Shown one piece after another: positions 56,309 through 64,000 of a DNA stretch of 64,000 nucleotides. The position numbers were made by a program, and so were the translations under genes. The stretch comes from Burkholderia sp. GAS332 (GTDB lineage: Bacteria > Pseudomonadota > Gammaproteobacteria > Burkholderiales > Burkholderiaceae). Below the pieces are notes generated by a model that did no database searches, was not told the origin of the DNA, and was given only the letters and a program-made list of their open reading frames with translations. Each line of letters begins with the position of its first letter. The stretch's first letter is position 1. The stretch spans positions 4,926,920 through 4,990,919 of the forward strand of contig FSRV01000001.1 of NCBI GenBank assembly GCA_900142905.1. The letters are read 5' to 3'.

Positions 56309-58246
56309 ATGACATCTATAAAGAAACTCAACGATATCAAGCTGGTATCGATTCTCGCGATTGCCAATATCGCAATCTTTCTTTTCCTTTGGATGCAATC
56401 GGGCTATAGCAGTCCCGACAATGGGCGCCTGCTTGACTGGGGGGCCAATTTCGCCCCGCTAACGCTGACCGGAGAGTCCTGGCGCTTGCTCAGCAGCGCT
56501 TTCCTGCATGCGAACTGGCTGCACCTGGCGCTCAATATGTACATGCTGCTGATACTGGGCAGCCTGCTCGAACGCATGGTCGGTTCATTGCGGTTTGGCG
56601 TCATTTATCTGCTGTCCGCGATCGGCGGGAGCTTGCTGAGTGCATTCTGGCATGGCTACCACGAGGTTAGCGGTATGCAACAGGCGTTGGGCGAACTGAT
56701 TCCCGTGACGGCGATTCGTCCAGTGGTCAGCGTCGGTGCGTCGGGTGCGTTGATGGGCCTCGCCGGTGCCGCAATTGCGTTGGCAATTTGGCACCGGGAC
56801 GGCTGGCCTCGCGATTCGTCCATTCGCATCAGCGGTCGCGCCGTTGCGCAGGTTATCGCGATCAATCTGGTGTCCGGTTTCTTCACTGCCGGGGTTGACC
56901 AGGCCGCGCATTGTGGCGGCCTGATTGTGGGTTTTCTGGCTGCACTCGTGCTCTGTCAGGGCGATCCCACGAAGTCGATTTTTCAACGTGCCGGCTTGCC
57001 GCTAGTAGTCGGAGCACTCGGCAGTGCGGCGCTTTTCGCGATAGCCCAACACGGTCAAAGCCCCGACTTGCTGGATTGGAAGTCCCAGATCTCGGCCCAA
57101 CGTGCCGAAGAACAGGCTCACCAGAACGCCATCAAGGAGACTCAATCCGCTGAGCAGATGATCCGCGAAGACAACCAACGCCGCCCCGCACCAGTCGCCG
57201 CCAGCACCGCCGCCGGCACGGTCATTAGCGTGAGCAGGAATCCCGACCATATGGCTATCGGCTCGTCGGGTAAGTATGTCTACGTCACGGACAATGCCGC
57301 CAACACGCTGAGCGTGGTCGATATCACGAAGCGCGCGGTGATCCGCACTATTCAGGGAGATTCCTTCAAGGCGAGCCAGTGCCTCGATAGCTACTGCCGT
57401 GGCGTGGGTGCCGCGGGTATCGCGGTGAGCGCAGACGAACGCTATGCCTATGTCGCCTCGATGCGCGAAAACAGCCTGGTGCGCATTGATTTGTCGACCG
57501 GAACGTTGCTGGACGCGGTCAAGCTGGGCAGCTTCCCGCGTGAGGTGCTCCTCTCCCCGGACGGAGACAGGCTCTTTGTCGCCAATGGCCAGGAAGACAG
57601 CGTTTCAGTTGTCAGCGTCACGCATTGGCCCCGGGTCATGGCCACACTGAAGCTGTCGGACCAGCCCGTTGCGCAAGGGGAGTTCAGGCGCCCGATCATG
57701 ATGTGGCTATCGGCAGATAATCGCCGCTTCTTTGTGAATACCGTGTCGAAGTCTTCCATGCTCGAGTTCGACACCCAGACTTTCCGTCTCGTCGGGGAGC
57801 ATGAACTGAACGGTTTCTCCGCTGCCATGCCCATATCGTCCGCTCGTGGCGTGTGGCTCTCCGGCGGACAACCCTCATTGGCGTGGGCTGATCCGGACAC
57901 GCTCGACGTGCGAAAGACCTATCCTGTCTGCGCCTCGTCCGCCCAGATGATCGCCGGCACCAATGACGGCAAACTCGTCGCCGTGGCGAACGCCGATAGC
58001 AAAACGCCGGCGGTGAGCGTGATCAAGGTCGCCACGCGGCTCCCCATGGGAAGCTTCCCCGTCGTAAACGGCGCTTCCCAGGCGATCTTTGGCCGGGACA
58101 ACAAGACGCTCTATGTCATCGGCTCAGGGCAGGATAGCGGCACGCTCTCGATCCTCGATCTCGACAAGTATGTCGCGGGGGATGGCGGGGAGCGAGACGA
58201 CTTCCTGTGCCCGGCCTCGGCGGAAGGGGAAACGCAAGGGTCCTGA
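56309..58246 (+). CDS. Rhomboid protease fused to a YncE-like beta-propeller
   Basis: A 645-aa protein. Residues ~1-255 form a rhomboid intramembrane serine protease: LNMYML after HANWLHLA, the nucleophile in VGASGALMGLAG (Ser 145) and the catalytic His in DQAAHCGGLIVG (His 201), with about seven helices. A charged linker (~265-305) leads to residues ~310-630. These contain repeats of the surface-exposed seven-bladed YncE/NHL type (DNAANTLSVVDI, ENSLVRIDLSTGTLLDAV, SPDGDRLFVANG), probably on the periplasmic side. Fusion of a rhomboid to a beta-propeller is unusual. The propeller could present substrates to the protease. The start has GAGAGG upstream. Confidence 0.85.
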   Translation: MTSIKKLNDIKLVSILAIANIAIFLFLWMQSGYSSPDNGRLLDWGANFAPLTLTGESWRLLSSAFLHANWLHLALNMYMLLILGSLLERMVGSLRFGVIYLLSAIGGSLLSAFWHGYHEVSGMQQALGELIPVTAIRPVVSVGASGALMGLAGAAIALAIWHRDGWPRDSSIRISGRAVAQVIAINLVSGFFTAGVDQAAHCGGLIVGFLAALVLCQGDPTKSIFQRAGLPLVVGALGSAALFAIAQHGQSPDLLDWKSQISAQRAEEQAHQNAIKETQSAEQMIREDNQRRPAPVAASTAAGTVISVSRNPDHMAIGSSGKYVYVTDNAANTLSVVDITKRAVIRTIQGDSFKASQCLDSYCRGVGAAGIAVSADERYAYVASMRENSLVRIDLSTGTLLDAVKLGSFPREVLLSPDGDRLFVANGQEDSVSVVSVTHWPRVMATLKLSDQPVAQGEFRRPIMMWLSADNRRFFVNTVSKSSMLEFDTQTFRLVGEHELNGFSAAMPISSARGVWLSGGQPSLAWADPDTLDVRKTYPVCASSAQMIAGTNDGKLVAVANADSKTPAVSVIKVATRLPMGSFPVVNGASQAIFGRDNKTLYVIGSGQDSGTLSILDLDKYVAGDGGERDDFLCPASAEGETQGS

Positions 58247-58545
58247 GGCTGGAGGACGGTCTTGAGCCTCCCGCCCACTGATGAAGTGCGAGCGACCGGG
58301 TGTCGATCGACACCCGGACAGAAGTAACTCAAGTGGCGGCCGTGCTAAATAACACTCAGTTTTGATTCACGCGATCATGTCGTTCAAACCGTACGTAAAC
58401 TTTGGCGTCGGCGTCAGGTGAGATGCATTGGCCTGGAGTCGACGTTGCTATTTTCTCCCGTTGTCCATTCAATAGGCACCGCCGTGTTCGCCTTCAGCGT
58501 CGAAATGATTCGCCGCGGTTAGGTGCCAGTACGACGAATGCTTAA

Positions 58546-60927
58546 TCAGTGGGGGAACATGCCGTTCACACTGAGATTGTGCTGTGCGTTCATGAGTTGG
58601 TCCTGCCACTCCTCCTGCGCCGTCTTCACATGCGGCGCATCCCAACGTACACCGTTGACGAACACCGTGCGCCAGCGCAAGTAACCCCACAGGAAATAGA
58701 ACTCGCGGCCGCTTTTCTGCAAGGCCAGCCCCTGAGTAACCTTGGGATCGGTCAATACTGCACTGTCGGTCGGCGCCGTTGGATCCTTGGCCTGACGCGC
58801 CTGCTGAGCCGACTGCATCCCCGCATCGTAGCGCTTCAGTTGATCGGTCTCGTCTGCCGTCAACGGTGATTTCGGTTCCTGCGAGAGGATGACGGCTCCA
58901 GCCGGACCGAGCGTCGTCAAGCCGGCCTCCTTCACCGCGTCCCACGCGCTGGTGGGCATCGCCCCCTTCATGCGCGCCTCCCACGCGGCATGCTCGCGCT
59001 CATAGGCCGCCTGCTTGTCTTTCAGCCTCTTGATCTGCTGGTAGTTCCACACGTCGTCATCGTCGCCGAGCGGCTTGAACCACGCGCGTGAATCGTGCAT
59101 GTAGTTGTCGTAGAGCGCCGCGATCGCATCCTCAGGCGCCCCCATGTTCCAGTCGTCACGCACCTCCAGCCACTGCTGCCATTTCTCCTGAAGCTGGGCT
59201 TCGACCGTACCCTTCACCGAAGCACCCAGCACGGCTGCCGGCAACCCCACGACAACGGCCCCCGGTACCAACATCGGTTCAAGCACGGCCACAGTCTTAG
59301 GATTACTGCGGATCCAGGCCCCCACGCCTTTTACGGCGTAGCGCGCCAGGCTCGGACCGCCATTCTTCTCGCTTTCCTGTAAATCAGCCCACTCCGCTCT
59401 GAGTTCCTCGTTTGCACTGTCGAGGTCCACGGCGTCCTGAGGATAGCCAGCCTGCGCCGCCTTGAAACTCGGCTGCTCCCTGAGATCCTTGAGCCGCTGC
59501 TTGCGCCAGCGCAGATAGAGGCCGTAATGCGCGCGCATCAGACCCGGTGTGCCGTTCTCCTTGGTGTAGTAGTAGTTTTCACTGGTTTTGACATAGCCGG
59601 AGAAGGCTTTTTTCAGACCGTTGGAAATTTTGAAGGCAGCCGCAGCTTCGGCTGTTATACCTGGCCCCTTGATATCGAGCGGCACACCAGCCTTGCGCGC
59701 TTCTCGGTACATATCTAGCAGCGGCACCTGCGACAACTTATCGCCATCGCTCTGGCCGCGCCCTTGCTCGCCAGGCCCGTAACCGCCGCCGACATCGGAG
59801 TGCACACCGGGATAAACAATTTCCTCGCGATCGCCAGTAGCGTGATCAATCAGGTCCAGCGGAAATGATCCGCGCGGCTCGTGTGCAGCAACCATGTGGA
59901 CGCAGCGGCGAACATGTGGCGGAACGGCCATGTTCTCGGCGCGTCCCCAGCCGCCGTGCCCATCGAACAAGGTGGCGGCGGCGCCTTGGGCGATGCCCAC
60001 AGACGCAACTGTGTCGAAGATTCCGAGAAAATCGACCGTTACCGGCACACCGCACAGCGTGAAGCCATCGTCTACCGCATCGATCAGCCAGTTGCAGAAC
60101 GTGCGCGCCTCTGCCGAGCCGCGCGAAAATCCGAACACAGACAGACGTATGCGCTGCAGCTTCGGTTTTCCCGTGGTCAGTTTATTGCCGATACGCGCGT
60201 TGAGTTGCGCACGGCGCTCGATCAATATTTTGCGTCGCTGTTGATCCCATGCCTGCAGCGCTTCTTTCCAATGCTCGATGCTGGCCGTGTCTTTCCATAA
60301 TTGCGCCCATGATGTGTCCTTGTCCCAACGCAACTCAGTGCCGGTGTGTTCGGCCGACATCATCGTCAAAGCGCCTGTGCCGGCACTGGCGCGCGCGTTG
60401 ATGTCGCGGATGGAGCCGGGGGTAGGTGGGTTGTTGCCGAGGCCCATGCCGACGAAGTTCAGGTCAGCGCTCATGGCTTTTGCGATGTCTTTGTCACTTT
60501 TTTGCGTGACAGAACTTAGCGAAGTACCATAAACATAATTATGCAAAGTATTGTGTAGTTGTAGCAACGCCCAATTAATTCTACCTTCACCAGCCCAGCC
60601 AGTTGCGGCGCCGGCTGCTGCTTGCAATCCCGCACCATAGTCACCGATCTCACTGGTGAACGGTGTACCGACACCCGCGACGTAGATACGCCGATTATAT
60701 TGATCAAGCGGATGGGTAGCCAATAACCGGGCTACGTTACTATGCTTATGACCGGCACTATCTTTGTCCGCATTGTTCCGCGTGCCATCAAAGAAGAAAC
60801 CGATATGCAGAGTTTTGCAGCAACTCATACCATCGTCCTCAGCTAGACGGCGCAGAATTGCTGACTGTTCATCCTTTGTCGACACACCAATATCGGGCCG
60901 CTCGGCCGATGCAAAACGGAAACTCAT
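58546..60927 (-). CDS. Type VI secretion lipase effector, Tle1-like (DUF2235)
   Basis: A 793-aa effector of the DUF2235 / Tle1 family of type VI phospholipases, injected into rival bacteria to break down membranes. The N-terminal alpha/beta hydrolase shows HIGFFFDGTRNN, the GFSRG nucleophile elbow (Ser near residue 268) and the Asp motif YPGVHSDVGGGY (near residue 378). A C-terminal part of ~350 residues includes a membrane-like helix (VPGAVVVGLPAAVLGASV) and coiled regions. The start overlaps the first DUF3304 gene by 4 bases, and a DUF4123 adaptor lies upstream, so effector, immunity and adaptor form one operon. Confidence 0.9.
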   Translation of the reverse strand: MSFRFASAERPDIGVSTKDEQSAILRRLAEDDGMSCCKTLHIGFFFDGTRNNADKDSAGHKHSNVARLLATHPLDQYNRRIYVAGVGTPFTSEIGDYGAGLQAAAGAATGWAGEGRINWALLQLHNTLHNYVYGTSLSSVTQKSDKDIAKAMSADLNFVGMGLGNNPPTPGSIRDINARASAGTGALTMMSAEHTGTELRWDKDTSWAQLWKDTASIEHWKEALQAWDQQRRKILIERRAQLNARIGNKLTTGKPKLQRIRLSVFGFSRGSAEARTFCNWLIDAVDDGFTLCGVPVTVDFLGIFDTVASVGIAQGAAATLFDGHGGWGRAENMAVPPHVRRCVHMVAAHEPRGSFPLDLIDHATGDREEIVYPGVHSDVGGGYGPGEQGRGQSDGDKLSQVPLLDMYREARKAGVPLDIKGPGITAEAAAAFKISNGLKKAFSGYVKTSENYYYTKENGTPGLMRAHYGLYLRWRKQRLKDLREQPSFKAAQAGYPQDAVDLDSANEELRAEWADLQESEKNGGPSLARYAVKGVGAWIRSNPKTVAVLEPMLVPGAVVVGLPAAVLGASVKGTVEAQLQEKWQQWLEVRDDWNMGAPEDAIAALYDNYMHDSRAWFKPLGDDDDVWNYQQIKRLKDKQAAYEREHAAWEARMKGAMPTSAWDAVKEAGLTTLGPAGAVILSQEPKSPLTADETDQLKRYDAGMQSAQQARQAKDPTAPTDSAVLTDPKVTQGLALQKSGREFYFLWGYLRWRTVFVNGVRWDAPHVKTAQEEWQDQLMNAQHNLSVNGMFPH

Positions 60928-61511
60928 GGCTTAATCCTCTTATCGGGCAAAGGACAATGGGGATCGTCGTTCTTCAAAGTAAAATGATTTGGACAGGCAG
61001 CCCCCGGCTCTTGCAGGCCTTCCGGAAAGCCTGGAAACCCTGGTGACCACTGTGAGGCATATACCTTGATCTTGTCGCCTGGAAAAAACATTACCCAGAG
61101 AGAACCATCAAAAAAAGGTTGATAGGGTTCTACAGGTACTACGCGGCTTGCCAGCGACTCAGGATCTTTCTTATACATTTCGTCGTTTCGCCATTGAACC
61201 GTGACAGTCAGGCCGGGATGCCACTTCTTCGGTAACGAAACGCAACAGATAATGGTCCCACTCCAGCTACCGATGCGGCTGGGAATGTCTGCCCCCCAAG
61301 TACCGTTGGTGTAAAAATCCCCGATCGGTATCTCTGTGTAGTTCAAACCAACCAGCTTGAGCCCCATTGTGTCGTCTTCTACTTGCGCCGCATTTGGCGA
61401 GTCAGAAGACGGCGAATCTGTTGCTCGCGAGCATGCCGGAAGGACTAGCAATACGATCACAAGTGGAGCCAGCCATCGCGCGATCTTTGCCATCGTAAAA
61501 CGTAAATTCAT
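60924..61511 (-). CDS. DUF3304 immunity lipoprotein 1 (Tli-like)
   Basis: A 195-aa lipoprotein. The signal ends in the lipobox LPAC (Cys near residue 27), so it is probably anchored facing the periplasm. The DUF3304 core includes MGLKLVGLNYTEIPIGDFY and PSRIGSWSGTIICCVSLP. DUF3304 proteins next to Tle1 are immunity proteins that block the lipase in the producer. It overlaps the effector start by 4 bases, the usual effector-immunity arrangement. It is one of three paralogues; this copy, closest to the effector, is the most diverged in the middle part (VEPYQPFFDGSLW). Confidence 0.85.
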   Translation of the reverse strand: MNLRFTMAKIARWLAPLVIVLLVLPACSRATDSPSSDSPNAAQVEDDTMGLKLVGLNYTEIPIGDFYTNGTWGADIPSRIGSWSGTIICCVSLPKKWHPGLTVTVQWRNDEMYKKDPESLASRVVPVEPYQPFFDGSLWVMFFPGDKIKVYASQWSPGFPGFPEGLQEPGAACPNHFTLKNDDPHCPLPDKRIKP

Positions 61512-62077
61512 GACTTCATTCTCTTATCAGGTGCCGGGCAGCGCGGATCGCTGTTCTTCAGGGTGAAGTGATCAGGGCAGGACTCTCCCGGTTGTTGCAA
61601 TCCTTCGGGGAAGTCAGGAAATCCCGGCAGCCAGGGCGATGCATATACCTTGATCTTGTCATTGGGGAAAAAGAGCACATATAAAAATCCGTCCGAAAAG
61701 TATTCATAGTGCTCAACTGGCACCTGCCGCCCTGCCAGCGCGTTCGGATCTTTCTTGTACAGATTGTCATCCTGCCATTGCACGGTGACGGTCAATCCTG
61801 GATGCCACTTCTTCGGCAACGAAACACAACAGATGATCGTCCCACTCCAGCTACCGATACGGCTGGGAATAGCTGCTCCCCACGTACCGTCCGTATAGAA
61901 ATCTCCAATCGGTATCTCCGTGTAGTTCAAGCCAACCAGCTTCAAACCCATCGTCTGGTCTTCCACTTTCGTCTCAGACGAATCCGTCGTTCGCGAGCAC
62001 GCTGACACAGCTAACGGCATAACCACCAGCATCACTAGCCACCGAGCGACACTCCCCATCGTCAACCGAGAGCTCAT
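61508..62077 (-). CDS. DUF3304 immunity lipoprotein 2 (Tli-like)
   Basis: A 189-aa paralogue of the neighbouring DUF3304 proteins, with a lipobox-like VSAC signal end and the same core (GLNYTEIPIGDFYTDGTWG, IICCVSLPKKWHPGLTVTV). The start is set at ATG 62077 because it lies two bases after the stop of copy 3; an in-frame ATG at 62107 would overlap that gene by 28 bases. It overlaps copy 1 by 4 bases. It probably acts as an immunity protein, perhaps against a related lipase from other strains. Confidence 0.82.
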   Translation of the reverse strand: MSSRLTMGSVARWLVMLVVMPLAVSACSRTTDSSETKVEDQTMGLKLVGLNYTEIPIGDFYTDGTWGAAIPSRIGSWSGTIICCVSLPKKWHPGLTVTVQWQDDNLYKKDPNALAGRQVPVEHYEYFSDGFLYVLFFPNDKIKVYASPWLPGFPDFPEGLQQPGESCPDHFTLKNSDPRCPAPDKRMKS

Positions 62078-62079
62078 GA

Positions 62080-62676
62080 CTAGATCCTCGGATCGGGTTT
62101 CGGACAACGAGGGTCACTGTTCTTCAGCGTGAAGTGATCAGGGCAGGACTCGCCCGGCTCTTGCAGGCCCTCCGGAAAATCAGGAAATCCTGGCATCCAT
62201 GGCGATGCATAAACCTTGATCTTGTCATTGGGAAAAAACAGCACCCACAAAAATCCATCCGAGAAGTACTCATATTTCTCGACGGCTACCTCCCGATGTG
62301 CCATAGCATCCGGATCCTTCTTATACAAGTTGTCGTCTTGCCACTGCACCGTGACCGTCAGCCCAGGATGCCATTCGTGAGGCAATGAGACACAACAGAT
62401 AATCTTGCTTCCCCAACTTCCGATTCGGCTGGGAATCGCCGCGCCCCAAGTTCCGTTGACGTAAAAATCGCCGATCGGAACTTCCGTGTAATTCAGGCCA
62501 TTAAGCTTGAGCCCCATCGGCTCGTGTTCCGCTGAAGCTGCAACTGTTCCCGAATCCGATCCCGTCCCCCGCGAACACCCCGTGACCACGCATAGCAAAA
62601 CCACAACCAACCCCAACCAGGCAGCCGCTCTCACCACCGCCAACCGCCCCACACCCAACGCGCACTCCACGTTCAA
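62080..62676 (-). CDS. DUF3304 immunity lipoprotein 3 (Tli-like)
   Basis: A 198-aa third paralogue. The signal peptide ends VTGC, a good lipobox. The core MGLKLNGLNYTEVPIGDFY and CCVSLPHEWHPGLTVTVQW are conserved; its C-terminus ends CPKPDPRI. It overlaps the DUF4123 gene by 4 bases. Copies 2 and 3 resemble each other more than copy 1. Three tandem immunity genes behind one effector suggest either protection against several lipases or dosage. Confidence 0.83.
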   Translation of the reverse strand: MNVECALGVGRLAVVRAAAWLGLVVVLLCVVTGCSRGTGSDSGTVAASAEHEPMGLKLNGLNYTEVPIGDFYVNGTWGAAIPSRIGSWGSKIICCVSLPHEWHPGLTVTVQWQDDNLYKKDPDAMAHREVAVEKYEYFSDGFLWVLFFPNDKIKVYASPWMPGFPDFPEGLQEPGESCPDHFTLKNSDPRCPKPDPRI

Positions 62677-63512
62677 ACCTCGGCCAGCAATCCAGCCGCC
62701 TCGAGCGCCGTCAAAGCAACCCGCGAAGCTGCCGCAGGCGACGGCAGTTCACCCGCCATTGCCGCGCTAACGCACTCATGGACTCGCGACGGCGACGCCG
62801 TCAACTGCCCGAAGCTCTCCGGTCGCTGACGAATATGAAAAATCAGCGTGTCGACTTTCGCTGCCAGCTTGAGCGGCTCCAATTGCGACGCGTCCACCTG
62901 GTAGGGCTTCTCGTCAGCGGCAATCGCCTCACGCCCTTGCCCATCACCTAGAACAGAAGCCAGCGCCTCAACCGGCACCAGTGCTCCCTTGCGATCAAAA
63001 AACCACCACGCGTCGATTCCAGCAAAAAAGCGCGCACGCTGGGCCGCAGTCAGCACATCGGCCCACACAGGCAGGCATCGTGTATCGGCAAAACGCACAA
63101 GAAAAGCCTCACCGTCTTCTGTCCGCGCTTCCATTTGCCGACGCAAATGCGACGCCAGCTCCGCGAGCCGATACGTCGTTGTGTGCAGCACACTGAACAT
63201 CGGCCGCCCATTGGTTCGCTGCAGCAGCGCCGAACAGACCGCATCGCGTTGCTCCGCCGGCTCGGGTAGCGGTATGAGGCAAGGCGATATCTGCATCAGG
63301 TCTTCGCCTTCATACATCCCCTCGTAAAGCGTCACAACAGTGCTACCTAAACTCAGCGACGGCAGCTCATCACGCAACGACGGCAGGAAGCCCATATCGA
63401 ACAGTGCGTAGTACCGTCCATTGCCCAACGGCGCTTCATCGAATGCTTTGCGTAGCTGCTCCAGCGCGTCATCCGGATACGGATCAATCCAATCGGTAGC
63501 GTCCACGATCAT
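62673..63512 (-). CDS. DUF4123 type VI effector adaptor
   Basis: A 279-aa DUF4123 protein (Tap/TEC adaptor). The family pattern includes YYALFDMGFLPSLRDELP near the start, a central SVLHTTTYRLAELASHL and FRFADTR-like region, and ends with a variable C-terminal part. Such adaptors carry a specific effector onto the VgrG/PAAR spike and are needed for its secretion. Here it is placed upstream of Tle1, so it probably delivers that lipase. It overlaps both the upstream small gene and DUF3304 copy 3 by 4 bases. Confidence 0.85.
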   Translation of the reverse strand: MIVDATDWIDPYPDDALEQLRKAFDEAPLGNGRYYALFDMGFLPSLRDELPSLSLGSTVVTLYEGMYEGEDLMQISPCLIPLPEPAEQRDAVCSALLQRTNGRPMFSVLHTTTYRLAELASHLRRQMEARTEDGEAFLVRFADTRCLPVWADVLTAAQRARFFAGIDAWWFFDRKGALVPVEALASVLGDGQGREAIAADEKPYQVDASQLEPLKLAAKVDTLIFHIRQRPESFGQLTASPSRVHECVSAAMAGELPSPAAASRVALTALEAAGLLAEV

Positions 63513-63727
63513 GCGAGTTTGGTGGCCAGAGGACTATCCGATTGCGTCGCGAGCAACAGGCACGCGACACGGACTTTCTCTGGAAATTGAGGAAGGGGGG
63601 TTTGCATCTGATCCGGGCCGACGAATGCTTGCTGCATCTGGGTCACGAGGAATTCCGCAGGCGGTGGATTCGTACCGCCGTGGGCTTGCTGCTGCCACGC
63701 GGCTGTTAACTGGGAAATAGCGTCCAT
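63509..63727 (-). CDS. Small protein of the type VI cluster, unknown
   Basis: A 72-aa soluble protein, the first gene of the minus-strand operon. It is rich in Gln, Ala and Pro (TAAWQQQAHGGTNPPP) and has no signal peptide or membrane helix. No family is recognised. Its position directly before the DUF4123 adaptor suggests a secretion-related role, such as a small chaperone, but this is only inference. Confidence 0.6.
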   Translation of the reverse strand: MDAISQLTAAWQQQAHGGTNPPPAEFLVTQMQQAFVGPDQMQTPLPQFPEKVRVACLLLATQSDSPLATKLA

Positions 63728-63906
63728 ACGGCTCCCATTACCTATTCGAGCGTGTTTTATTTACCTGCGATGCGGCGACGGATGATCCAGTTGCGGAAAT
63801 ATTTACTCAACGATTGCCGTCAGGTTAAGCGGGATCGGAGCGTATTCGGATGATATCCGCGCTAATCCTCAGTAGAATCTGCGGTGGAATTTACCATAGG
63901 AATACC

Positions 63907-63972
63907 GTGGCGCAGCCTGTCGAGTTTCGTCCGGTTCATTTACTATTGCTGCCCGCGAGGGGAGACCTGTAA
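63907..63972 (+). CDS. Possible leader peptide before the PAAR gene
   Basis: A 21-codon frame starting with GTG behind AGGAA and ending TAA, where the stop shares its last base with the next ATG (TAATG). The layout is that of a leader coupled to the downstream gene. It may be chance, as the frame is short. Confidence 0.3.
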   Translation: MAQPVEFRPVHLLLLPARGDL

Positions 63973-64000
63973 TGACACGTCCATTTATCGTGTTATGCGA
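63972..64000 (+). CDS. PAAR-domain spike protein, start only
   Basis: The first nine codons read MTRPFIVLC, the typical beginning of PAAR-domain proteins that tip the type VI spike, with GAGGGGAG upstream. The gene runs past the right edge, so only its start is seen. It is divergent from the adaptor-effector operon. The intergenic region 63728-63906 must hold both promoters and has no other gene. Confidence 0.55.

Overview
The window is GC-rich DNA from the core chromosome of a Burkholderia sensu lato bacterium, most likely Paraburkholderia. This rests on recognising the gene order (def-fmt, htpX, rsmB-DUF4390-ntrY, dprA, topB with a histone-like tail, GTP-type pckG) and the protein sequences; no database was searched.

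Left part (1-39.4 kb), mostly housekeeping and catabolic genes. On the minus strand run def, fmt, a LysE exporter, htpX, rsmB, a DUF4390 gene and an NtrY-like kinase cut by the window edge. On the plus strand are dprA, a thioredoxin-like gene and topB. Then come a LysR regulator, pckG, a D-2-hydroxyacid dehydrogenase with a CRP-like palindrome upstream, a patatin, a thioesterase, tRNA-Lys(CTT), a SEC-C protein, a second LysE exporter, an AraC regulator, a padR-monooxygenase pair, an aminotransferase with an amino-acid binding protein, dbpA, and the divergent cadR/cadA metal-efflux pair. An ethanolamine module follows: an AraC regulator, exaC-type aldehyde dehydrogenase, DUF779, eutC, eutB and the permease eat. 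Together they import ethanolamine, split it to acetaldehyde and ammonia, and oxidise the aldehyde.

Middle part (39.4-54.8 kb), an accessory defence island. It holds a Fic protein with two palindromic operators, a complete type I Wadjet operon (jetA-D), and a retron-like reverse transcriptase. A promoter and a self-pairing RNA of about 160 nt precede the reverse transcriptase and look like its msr-msd RNA. Next are a fragment of a BREX brxA gene fused to an unrelated two-helix membrane segment, and a decayed mobile element. That element has a small zinc-finger gene with a nonsense codon, a serine recombinase with a deletion and a frameshift, and two intact ParB-like genes.

Right part (54.8-64 kb). 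A lipoprotein, a small membrane protein and a rhomboid protease fused to a beta-propeller lead into an orphan type VI secretion cluster. This contains a Tle1-type lipase effector, three tandem DUF3304 immunity lipoproteins, a DUF4123 adaptor, a small unknown protein and, divergently, the start of a PAAR spike protein.

Most interesting: the predicted retron RNA plus reverse transcriptase beside Wadjet, the recombinase/ParB/ParB element with three direct repeats, and the rhomboid-propeller fusion.
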